A stretch of 64,000 nt of DNA from Stanieria cyanosphaera PCC 7437 (GTDB lineage Bacteria > Cyanobacteriota > Cyanobacteriia > Cyanobacteriales > Xenococcaceae): assembly GCF_000317575.1 (NCBI RefSeq), contig NC_019748.1, positions 2,748,501-2,812,500 on the forward strand, in the 5' to 3' direction. The notes below the pieces were generated by a model that saw only the letters and a list, made by a program, of their open reading frames with translations, was not told where the DNA came from and did no database searches. This document shows, piece by piece, positions 1-8,937 of this stretch. Numbering within the stretch: the first letter of the stretch is position 1; each line of letters starts with the position of its first letter. The position numbers and the translations under genes are program-made.

Positions 1-63
1 CGCTGAGCTATACCCGCATTGAATTTATCACCTTAATCAGTATTACCTAAATTATGTTCACTG

Positions 64-732
64 TCAACTATTTTCGTCTAACAATTTTTTTTCTAGGGCA
101 AAGCGGACTAATTCTGCTCTGTTGTTGGTTTGAGTTTTTCTTAATAAACTACTGACGTATTTTTCAATAGTTCGAGGACTTAGAAATAAAGACTCTCCTA
201 TCTCTATATTAGAAAGACCTGTTGTAATTAAATTTAATACTTCTTTTTCTCTATTGCTCAAATGAAATCCATTTGTAGTATTTGACCAAACGGATTTTGT
301 CGGATTAGAATCAGCTAAAACTTGCTTCACTTGTGAATATCTGATTTCTGATTCAATAGCGTGCGCTCGTTCCAACAAATTCCGAATCATAGCCCCTAAT
401 TCCTCCATTTCAAAAGGTTTGGGTAAATAAATATCACATCCAGTTTGATAGCCAAGAATTCTTTGCTCAGTACTATTGTACTCAGTTAAGAAAATTACAG
501 GTATTAATCTCAATTCTGGACGTTGACGAACTTGTCTGACTAATTCATAGCCATCTTTACCAGGCATTTTGATATCAGAAATTAAAAGATGAGGATGATA
601 CTTGTCTAGCAAGTTGAGTGCTTGTTCTCCATCTTCGGCAGTAATTACCCAATATCCAGACAATTCTAGATAATCATTGATCGCTAACCGAATTCCTGCA
701 TCATCCTCAGCAATCAGGATTAATAAAGGCAT
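64..732 (-). CDS. NarL/LuxR-family response regulator
   Basis: This 222-residue protein is a two-domain transcriptional response regulator. The N-terminal receiver domain (about residues 3-120) has the acidic pocket EDD near residues 9-11, the likely phosphoacceptor D53 in LLISDIKMPGKDGY, and the conserved Lys in YLPKPFE. The C-terminal LuxR-type helix-turn-helix (about 158-212) shows the typical NREKEVLNLI...GLSNIEIGESLFLSPRTIEKYVSS pattern in pieces. It should bind DNA after phosphorylation by a histidine kinase, but no kinase gene is adjacent, so its partner is unknown. The ATG start matches the normal beginning of a receiver domain. The gene is complete and reads toward the window edge. 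Family assignment is firm; the regulon is not inferable. Confidence 0.9.
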   Translation of the reverse strand: MPLLILIAEDDAGIRLAINDYLELSGYWVITAEDGEQALNLLDKYHPHLLISDIKMPGKDGYELVRQVRQRPELRLIPVIFLTEYNSTEQRILGYQTGCDIYLPKPFEMEELGAMIRNLLERAHAIESEIRYSQVKQVLADSNPTKSVWSNTTNGFHLSNREKEVLNLITTGLSNIEIGESLFLSPRTIEKYVSSLLRKTQTNNRAELVRFALEKKLLDENS

Positions 733-879
733 AAGCTAGGGTAAAGCTATATTTCCCTGTTTTGTTATTATACTTGAGTATATTCAGATTTTTTTTATAT
801 TTGAAGGGAAAAAGCTTTTGTTTCTCACATTCTAAGATTAGAGAGTTTAATAGTATTTAGCTAGATTTCAGTTTAACAA

Positions 880-1030
880 TTTTGAGGCACGAATTGAGTC
901 GAAAGTAGTTTTCTTTGTGAGGAAGTAAACCGAAAAGCCGAGGGGCTGCAACTGTAACTGAGGAGTCCGAAAACAACCCCGTCTGCTTATTATAAGCAGA
1001 ATACTGTTTACCCGAAGCCTACTTCAACTT
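880..1030 (+). ncRNA. possible cobalamin-riboswitch-like structured RNA
   Basis: The gap from 733 to 1048 holds a relatively GC-rich block with riboswitch-like landmarks in the right order: GAGGAAGT near 919, AAACCGAAAAGCC, GGGGCTGCAACTGTAACTG (compare the GC-ACTGT core of cobalamin riboswitches), GAGTCCGAAA, then ACCCCGTCTGC as a possible B12-box-like end. A perfect 8-bp hairpin (TCTGCTTA / TAAGCAGA) follows at 982-1000. It reads on the + strand, but the next + gene (dnaE) is 770 bases away and the cupin gene in between is on the opposite strand. It could be an orphan or decayed riboswitch, or could control an antisense transcript. The match is by eye; no covariance search was possible. Confidence 0.35.
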
Positions 1031-1048
1031 AGTCAGAATTGATTGAAT

Positions 1049-1516
1049 TTAAATAAAATCTTGATAAACAATTAAGTCTGGGCTAATATTAGTAGATTTA
1101 ATTCCTAATTGGGCTTTGACCACTTCTAAGTCGTAAGGAAATGGTCTTTTGACTGGCTGATAATCTTGGGCAAGAGGTTCTCCGTGGCGTAAAACTGCGT
1201 TTACCAAAAAGCAATCTTCAGAGCTTAAATTAATTGCTCCGTGTAAGATTCTCGGTGGAATAGTGATTACTTGTGGTTGATTTTCACTCAAAGGAATATA
1301 TTGATACTGACGATTATATAAAACTACTAAAACAAAACTACCACGTACTACTAAAAGTTGATCTGTTTGATGGCGATGAACAAAAAGGTCGTCTACAGTG
1401 TAGGCAGGAACTTTTACAAGCATAGTCTCGTGACTAGATTGAGGAGTGTAAAACTCTGCCATGCCTCCTTGAATTGATTGTAGCGGTTTGATAGAAATGC
1501 CCTTGACTAGACTCAT
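1049..1516 (-). CDS. cupin (RmlC-like jelly-roll) protein
   Basis: A 155-residue protein with a single RmlC-type cupin fold. The segment VDDLFVHRHQTDQLLVVRG carries the His residues and Gly turn typical of cupin motif 1, and PPRILHGAINLS resembles motif 2. This arrangement is shared with dTDP-4-dehydrorhamnose 3,5-epimerase-like and WxcM-like proteins, but the epimerase catalytic residues cannot be confirmed by eye. A role in sugar-nucleotide or polysaccharide metabolism is one possibility; a generic metal-binding cupin is equally likely. The gene stands alone between the response regulator and dnaE, and its 3' end faces the putative structured RNA. The start ATG is followed by the normal N-terminal strand for this family. 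Confidence 0.65.
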   Translation of the reverse strand: MSLVKGISIKPLQSIQGGMAEFYTPQSSHETMLVKVPAYTVDDLFVHRHQTDQLLVVRGSFVLVVLYNRQYQYIPLSENQPQVITIPPRILHGAINLSSEDCFLVNAVLRHGEPLAQDYQPVKRPFPYDLEVVKAQLGIKSTNISPDLIVYQDFI

Positions 1517-1800
1517 AGTGTGGTTTTGTCCAATTAGAGTTTTATAGATAGCTTTAGTATAAATACTTTTTTTTAAATATTTGTTTTAAAAGCGACATTT
1601 TATGGTAATGCTTTATTCAATGTAGCAAGATTCCCTAGTAAAAATATAGTATTTCAGTACCAAAATTGATATTGTTGTTTGTATTTTTTTGCTTTAGTTT
1701 TTTAGTACAATAGAACTAATAAAAGAAGTTTTTAGAAAATATTTCTTCTGTAAGTCAAAAATCGTTGCTACAATAACAAACCTCTTCTTCTCAAACAATT

Positions 1801-4485
1801 ATGTCTTTTGTCGGTTTACACATTCACAGCGACTACAGCTTACTTGATGGTGCATCTCAAATTCCACAAATGATAGATCGAGCGATAGAATTAGGAATGC
1901 CTGCGATCGCTTTAACCGATCATGGAGTGATGTATGGTGCGATCGAATTAATTAAGGTTTGTCGGAATAAGGGCATTAAGCCAATTATTGGCAATGAAAT
2001 GTATATTATTAATGCCATTAATATTGAAGATAAAAGTCAACGCTACAAGAAATATCATCAGGTTGTTTTAGCGAAGAATACTCAAGGCTATCGAAATTTA
2101 ACTAAATTAACTACTCTTTCTCATCTGAAGGGATTTCAAGGTAAAGGAATTTTTGCTCGTCCTTGTATTAATAAAGAGTTATTGCAACAGTATCATGAAG
2201 GATTAATTGTTACTAGTGCTTGTTTAGGAGGAGAAGTTCCGCAAGCGATTTTAGCTAATGATTTAGAAAGGGCAAGAAAGGTAGCGAAATGGTATAAAGA
2301 AGTTTTTGATGATGATTATTATTTAGAGATACAAGATCATGGTTCTCAAGAAGACCGAATTGTTAATACAGAAATAGTTAAAATTGCTCGTGAATTAGAA
2401 ATAAAAATTGTTGCTACCAATGATTCTCATTTTATTTCTTGTTACGATGTCGAAGCACACGATGCACTTTTATGTATCTTAACTGGCAAAAGAATTACTG
2501 ATGAAAAAAGATTGCGTTATAGCGGAACAGAATATTTAAAATCTGCCGACGAAATGAAGTTGTTATTCCGCGATCATTTAGCTGATGAAATTATTGAAGA
2601 AGCAATTAATAATACTTTAGAAGCTGCCGAAAAAGTTAAACCCTATGATATTTTAGGTGAACCTCGGATTCCTGATTACCCTGTACCTCCAGGTCATACA
2701 CCTGATAGTTATTTAGAAGAAATTACTTGGCAAGGATTACTTGAAAGACTTAAATGTCGCCATCTTTCTGAAGTTGAACCAACCTACAAAAAAAGATTAG
2801 AAGAAGAATTAAAAGTAATGCAGGAAAAAGGATTTTCTACTTACTTTTTAGTGGTTTGGGATTATATTAAACACGCCAGAGAAAAAGGTATTCCTGTAGG
2901 GCCAGGAAGGGGAAGTGCAGCAGGTTCTTTAGTTGCTTATTGCCTAAAAATAACGAATATAGATCCCGTTCATCATGGTTTATTATTTGAACGTTTTCTT
3001 AATCCCGAACGAAAATCAATGCCTGATATTGATACCGATTTTTGTATTGATCGCAGGGATGAAATGATTCAATATGTTACCAGTAAATATGGGGAAGCGA
3101 ATGTTGCCCAAATTATTACGTTTAACCGTTTGACATCCAAAGCTGTCTTAAAAGATGTGGGTAGAGTACTTGGAGTAAGCTTTGCTGATGCGGATCGTCT
3201 GGCGAAATTAATTCCTGTTGCCAGGGGAAAACCCGCTAAGTTAAAAGTAATGATTTCTGATAATAGTCCCGAACCCAAGTTTAAACAAGCTTATGATAGT
3301 GAAACTGTGATCGTTTATAGCGATCGCGGGGAAGAAGTTGGTACAATTACGGTTAAGCATTGGGTGGATATGGCAATTCGCATCGAAGGTACTAATAAAA
3401 CTTTCGGTGTTCATGCAGCAGGAGTAGTTATTTCTTCTCAACGTTTGGATGAGATTGTACCTTTACAACGCAACAATGATGGTGCAGTAATTACTCAATA
3501 TTTTATGGAAGATTTAGAATCCCTTGGTTTATTAAAAATGGATTTTTTGGGTTTAAAGAATCTGACTACTATTAAAAATACTGCTAATTTGATTAAGCAA
3601 AATCGAGGCGTTGAATTAGATTTAGAGCAATTACCTTTAGAAGAAATTAAAGCTTTAAAAATTCTGGAGAAAGGCACGAGTAAAAAATTACCAGATGATG
3701 TTAAAAAGACTCATAAGTTATTAGAAAAAGGAGATTTAGAAGGAATTTTTCAATTGGAATCTGAAGGAATGCGCCAGATTGTTCGAGATTTAAAACCATC
3801 AGGTATTGAAGATATTTCTTCTATTTTAGCTCTTTATCGTCCTGGTCCTTTAGATGCAGGATTAATTCCAGTTTTTATCAATCGTAAACATGGGCGAGAA
3901 CCAATTAAATACGATCATAAGTTATTAGAACCGATTTTAAAAGAAACCTATGCCGTCTTAGTTTATCAAGAGCAAATTATGAAGATGGCACAGGATTTAG
4001 CTGGTTATACTCTTGGTGAAGCAGATCTGTTACGCCGTGCGATGGGTAAAAAGAAAGTCTCAGAAATGCAAAAACATAAAGAGAAATTTATCGATGGTTC
4101 AACTAAGAATGGAGTAAGCAAAGAAACTGCTGAAGATTTATTCAAACAAATGCTCGATTTTGCCGAATATTGTCTTAGTTATGATACAGAAATTTTAACA
4201 GTAGAATATGGAGCAATGCCAATTGGAAAAATTGTCAAAGAACAAATTGAATGTAATGTTTATACAGTGAATCAAAACGGTTTTATTTATCCTCAAGCGA
4301 TCGCACAATGGCATGAGCGTGGCAAACAAGAAATTTTTGAATATACTCTAGATAATGGTTTAGTAATTCGGGCGACTAAAGACCATAAATTTATGACAAT
4401 TGACGGTCAAATGTTACCCATTGATGAAATCTTTGAGCGAGGATTAGAACTGCAACGAATTAATGATTATAGCAATCCTATTTGA
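1801..4485 (+). CDS. dnaE-N: DNA polymerase III alpha subunit, N-terminal half with split intein-N
   Basis: This encodes the N-terminal part (extein residues 1-790) of the replicative polymerase catalytic subunit followed by a 104-residue N-terminal split intein. The PHP domain begins at [15 protein letters not shown]. The palm follows [15 protein letters not shown], with the catalytic Asp pair at D409/D411 in PDIDTDFC and a third Asp near 581 in LLKMDFLGL. The intein begins at Cys791 (codon 4171-4173) after the splice junction [13 protein letters not shown] and contains the block-B motif ATKDHKF. In cyanobacteria the C-terminal half is encoded elsewhere with the partner intein-C, and the two proteins trans-splice to make functional DnaE. 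The partner is not in this window. The stop after SNPI is a natural end, not a truncation. Confidence 0.97.
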   Translation: MSFVGLHIHSDYSLLDGASQIPQMIDRAIELGMPAIALTDHGVMYGAIELIKVCRNKGIKPIIGNEMYIINAINIEDKSQRYKKYHQVVLAKNTQGYRNLTKLTTLSHLKGFQGKGIFARPCINKELLQQYHEGLIVTSACLGGEVPQAILANDLERARKVAKWYKEVFDDDYYLEIQDHGSQEDRIVNTEIVKIARELEIKIVATNDSHFISCYDVEAHDALLCILTGKRITDEKRLRYSGTEYLKSADEMKLLFRDHLADEIIEEAINNTLEAAEKVKPYDILGEPRIPDYPVPPGHTPDSYLEEITWQGLLERLKCRHLSEVEPTYKKRLEEELKVMQEKGFSTYFLVVWDYIKHAREKGIPVGPGRGSAAGSLVAYCLKITNIDPVHHGLLFERFLNPERKSMPDIDTDFCIDRRDEMIQYVTSKYGEANVAQIITFNRLTSKAVLKDVGRVLGVSFADADRLAKLIPVARGKPAKLKVMISDNSPEPKFKQAYDSETVIVYSDRGEEVGTITVKHWVDMAIRIEGTNKTFGVHAAGVVISSQRLDEIVPLQRNNDGAVITQYFMEDLESLGLLKMDFLGLKNLTTIKNTANLIKQNRGVELDLEQLPLEEIKALKILEKGTSKKLPDDVKKTHKLLEKGDLEGIFQLESEGMRQIVRDLKPSGIEDISSILALYRPGPLDAGLIPVFINRKHGREPIKYDHKLLEPILKETYAVLVYQEQIMKMAQDLAGYTLGEADLLRRAMGKKKVSEMQKHKEKFIDGSTKNGVSKETAEDLFKQMLDFAEYCLSYDTEILTVEYGAMPIGKIVKEQIECNVYTVNQNGFIYPQAIAQWHERGKQEIFEYTLDNGLVIRATKDHKFMTIDGQMLPIDEIFERGLELQRINDYSNPI
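4171..4482 (+). other. DnaE split intein, N-terminal fragment
   Basis: These codons specify the 104-residue intein-N. It starts with the nucleophilic Cys of [14 protein letters not shown] and contains the B-block Thr-x-x-His (ATKDHKF), followed by [16 protein letters not shown]. It is close in sequence and length to the well-studied Nostoc punctiforme DnaE intein-N (102 residues), which is among the fastest trans-splicing inteins known. The tail [12 protein letters not shown] differs from that protein. Fast splicing here is an inference from similarity only. Confidence 0.95.
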
Positions 4486-4583
4486 GTCATGAAAATTGTT
4501 AAAGAGGAAAGGCAGAAGTTATTTTCACAAATGATTTAGAACCGTTATATCCTTAAATTTAATCTCAAATTGCTAAATTTCTG

Positions 4584-6470
4584 CTAAGAATAAATATAGC
4601 GTTCCTCCATAAACTGTTGATAAAAAGGATAATCTGGAGTAATCAAAGCGGATTTTTGCTCTAATCTTAAAGGAGGAACTCTTCGCGAATAATCTCGATA
4701 CACAATTTCTAAAGTACTTAAATTCACTTCCATAGTGCTGTGTAAAGCAGGAAAAGGTGCGGTATCAAAGTCAGGATAAAATAGATAAGTTATTTTAGGT
4801 TGATCGCAATAAAGTTTGATCACGTTAGCATCTTCAAAACGACTAAAATTACGACTAGCACAACCTTCATAGAGACGTAATAAAGGTTCTAGTTTTCCTA
4901 AAGTACTTGCATGAATTACTAAAGCATTTTTAAGTTTTTTACCGTAGGAAGAATTGTGACATAAATAAGCAATTTTATTAAGATTACCAACACTAAATAA
5001 AAGTTGATCTGCAAAAAGACAAGCAACTTTATAACTACCGAACAAAGCTTTAAAATCTTCTCTCAAATCGGGAGCTAGTTTTTGAGGGCTAGGACGATTA
5101 TTAAATTTAGCTAAAGCAAGATAGATTAATAAATCTTGACGGCGTTGTTCTGTAATAGCATCCCATTCATCTACGTTAGTAGCTTGTAAAACTAATTTAA
5201 AAGCACGACGATAAGTTCCAAATTCTGCTTTAATTGCTTCTTCTTGAGCTAATTCTCTTTTGGCTGGTAAACGACCTTTACGAGCAAAAAATTCCATTAA
5301 AGGAGTTAATAATTCCTGATAATCTTCAAAATTTCTAACTTTAATTGCTACTCTGGGAGTATTCACCCGAGAATAAAATCGAGAAGCTAAAAAAGCCTCT
5401 GCTTGACTTGAATCTTTGAAAACAAAATAAATCCCTAAACTAGCAGGAATTGCATCAACCTTTAAAACTTGATCGATATAAATTTTTAATTCTTCCTGTT
5501 GAAAATACTTTTGAAAAGTATTACGATTGGTAATAATACCATCGTTGTAAGCAACTAAACCACGTTGACGATCATCAATTAAAACTTGTGCCGAAACAAT
5601 TAAAACACGATTAGTTAATTGCCAAGCATTTAATAAAGCTTCTCTTCTTTCAGCTAAATCTTCAACCACATTAATGATATAGCCCAGATTAACAATATCT
5701 GCCGAAGTTAAAGAATTTTCGGGATAATAATAAGGATCCCAACCATAACTACTATAACCGCGATCGCGTATCTTTTCGACATCACTACCATAACCGCAAC
5801 CGTAATCAAAAAAAGTAGTTTCTTCGGTAAATAAACCAGCTTCTAAAGCTAAACGCACTGGACGAGATAAATCTTTACGAGGTAAAGCAGCTTTATGTCT
5901 TTCAATTGCAAGAGTTCTTTTTTGTCTAGATAAAGGATTAATTGGACAAACTAAATGATGTCCTGCAAAATCTATCCCTTGTTGTAAAAGAAGTTGCTGC
6001 CATTCTTGAAATGTACCGATGTAGCGAGAATTATCTAATAAACCTAAAGCAACCTCTTCTCTGGTTAATTCCTTAAATTCTTGGTATAAAAAATAGTCTT
6101 GAGGAACAAAGGTTTCTTTGCGATGCAAAATGGGGGGATTATCAGAATTGTGATAGTTACGTTGAGAAACTTCTTGATTGATGAGATCGACAATAATACT
6201 TTTCTGTAAAGCAGGATGAGGATCACTATCAAAATCAGGATAAAATAAATAAGATATTTTGGGTCTATCCGTGCCAAATTTAACTAAAGTAGCACCTTCA
6301 ATTTGATCTTGAGCTAATTTCTTCGCCTCATATTCGTAATCTTGTAAGATTGGGTCTAAAATTTTTAAAGCACAAGTATGAACATAAAGAGCAGTAGGTA
6401 AAAGTTTACCAATCTGACTATTCTGACAGCAATCAACTATAGTGGAAAATTGTTCAAGACTTTTAAGCAT
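4584..6470 (-). CDS. DNA phosphorothioation-associated putative methyltransferase
   Basis: A 628-residue protein with a central SAM-methyltransferase domain (about residues 190-365). The motif I-like segment is TFFDYGCGYGSDVEKI, and the protein resembles the family annotated as DNA phosphorothioation-associated putative methyltransferase. An N-terminal module (about 1-140) and a C-terminal module (about 490-628) are copies of each other: KISYLFYPDFDSDPHPAL in the first matches KITYLFYPDFDTAPFPAL in the second. Between them lies an alpha-helical region (about 370-480) with a RKGRLPAKRELAQEE segment. No dnd or ssp genes are nearby, so this is either a solitary member or acts with genes elsewhere. 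It is convergent with dnaE-N. The start Met precedes a good copy of the repeated module, supporting the full length. Confidence 0.75.
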   Translation of the reverse strand: MLKSLEQFSTIVDCCQNSQIGKLLPTALYVHTCALKILDPILQDYEYEAKKLAQDQIEGATLVKFGTDRPKISYLFYPDFDSDPHPALQKSIIVDLINQEVSQRNYHNSDNPPILHRKETFVPQDYFLYQEFKELTREEVALGLLDNSRYIGTFQEWQQLLLQQGIDFAGHHLVCPINPLSRQKRTLAIERHKAALPRKDLSRPVRLALEAGLFTEETTFFDYGCGYGSDVEKIRDRGYSSYGWDPYYYPENSLTSADIVNLGYIINVVEDLAERREALLNAWQLTNRVLIVSAQVLIDDRQRGLVAYNDGIITNRNTFQKYFQQEELKIYIDQVLKVDAIPASLGIYFVFKDSSQAEAFLASRFYSRVNTPRVAIKVRNFEDYQELLTPLMEFFARKGRLPAKRELAQEEAIKAEFGTYRRAFKLVLQATNVDEWDAITEQRRQDLLIYLALAKFNNRPSPQKLAPDLREDFKALFGSYKVACLFADQLLFSVGNLNKIAYLCHNSSYGKKLKNALVIHASTLGKLEPLLRLYEGCASRNFSRFEDANVIKLYCDQPKITYLFYPDFDTAPFPALHSTMEVNLSTLEIVYRDYSRRVPPLRLEQKSALITPDYPFYQQFMEERYIYS

Positions 6471-6527
6471 GGAGAAATCTCCCGAGCATTCCCATTAAGT
6501 TAAGTTTATAGTCAGAACTGAAGCAAA

Positions 6528-7286
6528 ATGACACTTTATCATATTGGTTTTAGCAAACAAGATTTAGGCAACAATCTTCCACAACTAGCATTATTATCTG
6601 GTGAACCAGAGCGATCGCGTTATCTTGCCGAAACTTTTCTTCAAAATAGTCGTTTGCTTTCTGATTATCGGGGATTGAATAGTTATCTCGGTTATCTTTC
6701 TAATGGCAAACCTGTTTTAGTTGCTACTAGTGGAATGGGTGCGCCTTCTCTCAGTATTGTTGTTAATGAATTAGTGCAGGTTGGTATTAAGCAAATTATT
6801 CGCATCGGTACTTGTGGATCGATTCAACCTCATGTCCAAGTAGGAAGTATCGTAATTAGTCAGGGTGCATTATGTCGACAAGGTGCTGCGAATGATATTG
6901 CACCGCTAGAATATCCTGCTGTTGCCGATCCTTTTTTAACTGTCGCTTTAGTAGAAACTGCCCAAAAATTAAACATACCTTACCATCTCGGTATTACTGC
7001 TTCGGTAGATACCTTTTATGAAGGACAAGAACGTCAAGAATCTTCAGCTAATCCCAATTTACAAGCTTGGTTGCTTGGGATTACCCAACAGTATCGGAAT
7101 TTAAATATTCTTAATTATGAAATGGAAGCAGGAACTTTATTTAAAATGGGTTCAGTTTATGGTTTTGCTGCTGCTTGTGTTTGTGGAGTAGTGGCGCAAC
7201 GTACCCAGGCAGAAGATATTATTTTAAAAGATAAAGATTTAGCAGTAAATCGAGCTATTCAAGTTGCAGTGGCGGTTGATTGTTAA
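6528..7286 (+). CDS. udp: uridine phosphorylase / nucleoside phosphorylase
   Basis: A 252-residue member of the PNP/UDP phosphorylase family, which cleaves nucleosides with phosphate to release base and ribose 1-phosphate. Landmarks are the N-terminal GEPERSRYLAE, the phosphate/ribose-binding VATSGMGAPSLSIVVNEL, the GIKQIIRIGTCGSI motif, and the uridine-phosphorylase-like ILNYEMEAGTLFKMGSVYG, whose Glu-Met-Glu contacts ribose. The last motif favours uridine over purine specificity, but this is not proven. It is divergent from the methyltransferase gene, with 57 bases between the two start codons. The cytoplasmic salvage role is inferred from the family. The length is normal for the family. 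Confidence 0.8.
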   Translation: MTLYHIGFSKQDLGNNLPQLALLSGEPERSRYLAETFLQNSRLLSDYRGLNSYLGYLSNGKPVLVATSGMGAPSLSIVVNELVQVGIKQIIRIGTCGSIQPHVQVGSIVISQGALCRQGAANDIAPLEYPAVADPFLTVALVETAQKLNIPYHLGITASVDTFYEGQERQESSANPNLQAWLLGITQQYRNLNILNYEMEAGTLFKMGSVYGFAAACVCGVVAQRTQAEDIILKDKDLAVNRAIQVAVAVDC

Positions 7287-7382
7287 ATTTGATGAGATTG
7301 GAAGGTTAAAAAAAAGTATTGCTTCATAGTGAGTATGGAAAATACTCTATTATCGTATCTATATTTCTGCTTAAAAACATAA

Positions 7383-7442
7383 TGCGATCGCGAGGTACGA
7401 GTGAACCTCTCTCGGCGCAGCCGAGGCGCGGAGCGATCGCCT
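7383..7442. repeat. HIP1-bounded GC-rich palindromic intergenic repeat
   Basis: A short GC-rich block is bounded by GCGATCGC on both sides and contains the inverted repeat CTCGGCGCAGCCGAG. A related partial block (GCGATCACGACGCAAGG...) occurs at 7999-8040 on the far side of the hicBA genes. Such HIP1-containing palindromes are common in cyanobacterial spacers; no function can be read from the sequence. Confidence 0.5.
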
Positions 7443-7481
7443 AAAAAATATTAGACATTAAACAAATTATAGCTACGCAAA

Positions 7482-7721
7482 TTACAAAGCTTGAATAAAC
7501 TCATCTACAGATACATTAGCTTGATTAAGAATACTTTTAAGAGTTCCTACTGCTAAAGTTTTATTGTGAAGTGGTATGACACAGCCAATTTGAGTCTTAT
7601 CGCCATTGCTCAAATGTTTTTTCATGATTACATGGCTACCTTTTTGGCGAACCTTGGCAAATCCTAGTTTTTCTAGAGCTTTAATTGCTTCTGTAGAGGT
7701 TACTCTGGGTAATTTAGGCAT
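7482..7721 (-). CDS. hicA: HicA-family mRNA interferase toxin
   Basis: A 79-residue HicA toxin with the dsRBD-like fold expected of the family. It begins LPRVTSTEAIKALEKLGF and carries the catalytic His in QKGSHVIMKK, followed by IPLHNKTLAVGTLKSILNQ. HicA enzymes cleave mRNA on or off the ribosome when not bound by HicB. It overlaps the upstream hicB gene by 8 bases, indicating translational coupling. The order here is antitoxin then toxin, the reverse of the E. coli hicAB order. The reading frame and all key residues are intact, so the toxin is probably functional. Confidence 0.92.
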   Translation of the reverse strand: MPKLPRVTSTEAIKALEKLGFAKVRQKGSHVIMKKHLSNGDKTQIGCVIPLHNKTLAVGTLKSILNQANVSVDEFIQAL

Positions 7722-7944
7722 TCGTCACTTCAAAAGTAGTAATCAGACGAGGTGAAGTAGTTGATAAAGGGAATTCTTCTAAATAAAGTTCTGTGGCTTC
7801 TTTTAAATTAGCTAAAGCTTCTTCCACAGTTTCACCTTGACTTGCTGTTCCTACTTCTGGACATTCAGCTACATAAACATCTTCTTCCCAGTACAAAATA
7901 GCGGTTAATGTTTTGCTTTTGCTGGCTACAAATTCAGTGGTCAT
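7714..7944 (-). CDS. hicB: HicB-family antitoxin
   Basis: A 76-residue HicB antitoxin with the partly degenerated RNase-H-like fold of the family: LTAILYWEEDVYVAECPEVG, then ASQGETVEEALANLKEATEL. It should neutralise HicA by direct binding. There is no C-terminal ribbon-helix-helix or HTH extension, so transcriptional autoregulation by this protein alone is doubtful. The coding end overlaps the start of hicA. The ATG at 7944 is the first in frame and gives the standard N-terminus. The pair sits between two HIP1-rich repeat blocks, a common setting for horizontally acquired toxin-antitoxin genes. Confidence 0.92.
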   Translation of the reverse strand: MTTEFVASKSKTLTAILYWEEDVYVAECPEVGTASQGETVEEALANLKEATELYLEEFPLSTTSPRLITTFEVTNA

Positions 7945-8258
7945 AAGTTCAATAGAATATTGACTAATTCTTAGTCTAGTTTATTTTTAGTAAGTAAATG
8001 CGATCACGACGCAAGGAGCGAACCCCTCGCGTTTCTCTTCGTTTTTAGATTTTAGGGCGGAATTACCAGATTTAGATGACAATTTTATTATTTCCACATA
8101 CTGCAATCTGGTGGAGTTTTAGGATCGGAAGATTTGTTTTGTTTTAGTTGTTCTATTGATCCCAACAACTAAAGCATCCCGCACCATATCTAAACGAACC
8201 GAAATTTGTAATAATTTTATCTATAAAACTACAATTCACTACAAAAAACATTTAGATC

Positions 8259-8585
8259 ATGAGACAATTAGAGCTTCCCAGAGAAAAAATTAAAGCTTTT
8301 TGCGATCGCTGGCAAGTTATTGAATTGGCTTTATTTGGTTCGGTGTTACGAGATGATTTTCACGCTGATAGCGATATCGATGTCATGGTTCAATTCGATC
8401 CTAATGCTCATCCAACTTTTTTGAGCTTAGAACAAATGGAAGCCGAGTTAAAATCTATCTTTCACAGAAAAGTCGATCTGATCACCCGTCAAGGTATTGA
8501 AAACAGTCGTAATTATTTGCGTCGTCAAGAAATTTTATCTTCTGCCCAAGTAATTTATGCAAAGAGATCTTCAATTTCTGCTTGA
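8259..8585 (+). CDS. mntA: MntA-like minimal nucleotidyltransferase antitoxin
   Basis: A 108-residue minimal nucleotidyltransferase. The signature is LALFGSVLRDDFHADSDIDVMVQF, with the Gly-Ser and the Asp-x-Asp pair that bind metal and NTP. In MntA-HepT systems this protein adenylylates the HepT ribonuclease and so neutralises it. The stop codon overlaps the start of a hepT-like frame at 8557, the usual arrangement, but that hepT is broken. The protein therefore appears to be an orphan antitoxin. All of its own catalytic motifs are present. It follows a 300-base spacer (7945-8258) in which nothing else is evident beyond a HIP1-type block. Confidence 0.85.
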   Translation: MRQLELPREKIKAFCDRWQVIELALFGSVLRDDFHADSDIDVMVQFDPNAHPTFLSLEQMEAELKSIFHRKVDLITRQGIENSRNYLRRQEILSSAQVIYAKRSSISA

Positions 8586-8778
8586 TATGTTGCAATTCGG
8601 CAGAACTTATCATGCAGAATTAACCAGAGGACAAATAGGCAAAGAGGGCAAAGGTTTAAATAACGCACAAATCGTCCAAAATTTTCAAGCGATCAAGGGG
8701 ACGATTAGGGCATATACTAACTACACTCTTAAGGCTTTTAAAAATATATCTAGTGCGAATATTAACAAGGTTACTTGA
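8557..8778 (+). pseudogene. truncated hepT toxin remnant
   Basis: The frame opens inside mntA with MQRDLQFLLDMLQFGRTY, a good match to the first helix of HepT toxins (MQRDLQSLLDIL-type). After about 20 residues the resemblance ends, and the rest (QNFQAIKGTIRAYTNYTLK) lacks the RxxxxH catalytic motif found near the C-terminus of real HepT proteins. The toxin has most likely been lost by deletion or replacement downstream of its first codons. The tail may be unselected sequence. No second HepT segment could be found before 8937. Confidence 0.7.
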
Positions 8779-8937
8779 GAATTTGGGATTAAAGTTGGAG
8801 GAAAAGCTGGAATTCCTTATGTTACTGAAGATTCTGCCGAAAGTCATCTCAAGATTACTGTTGATTGTTCTTTTTCCGAACAATCGCGATCGACTTAAGG
8901 AAAAATTAATTGTTCGATTTCTGTTTGATTTTCTTAA
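8779..8937 (+). other. spacer with an unassigned coding-like fragment
   Basis: The frame GIKVGGKAGIPYVTEDSAE is open to a TAA near 8898 and reads like real protein, but it has no start or ribosome binding site and cannot be assigned to a family. It may be the 3' remnant of the gene that replaced hepT. A second frame through the same bases is also open and hydrophobic. Little more can be said. Confidence 0.3.
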
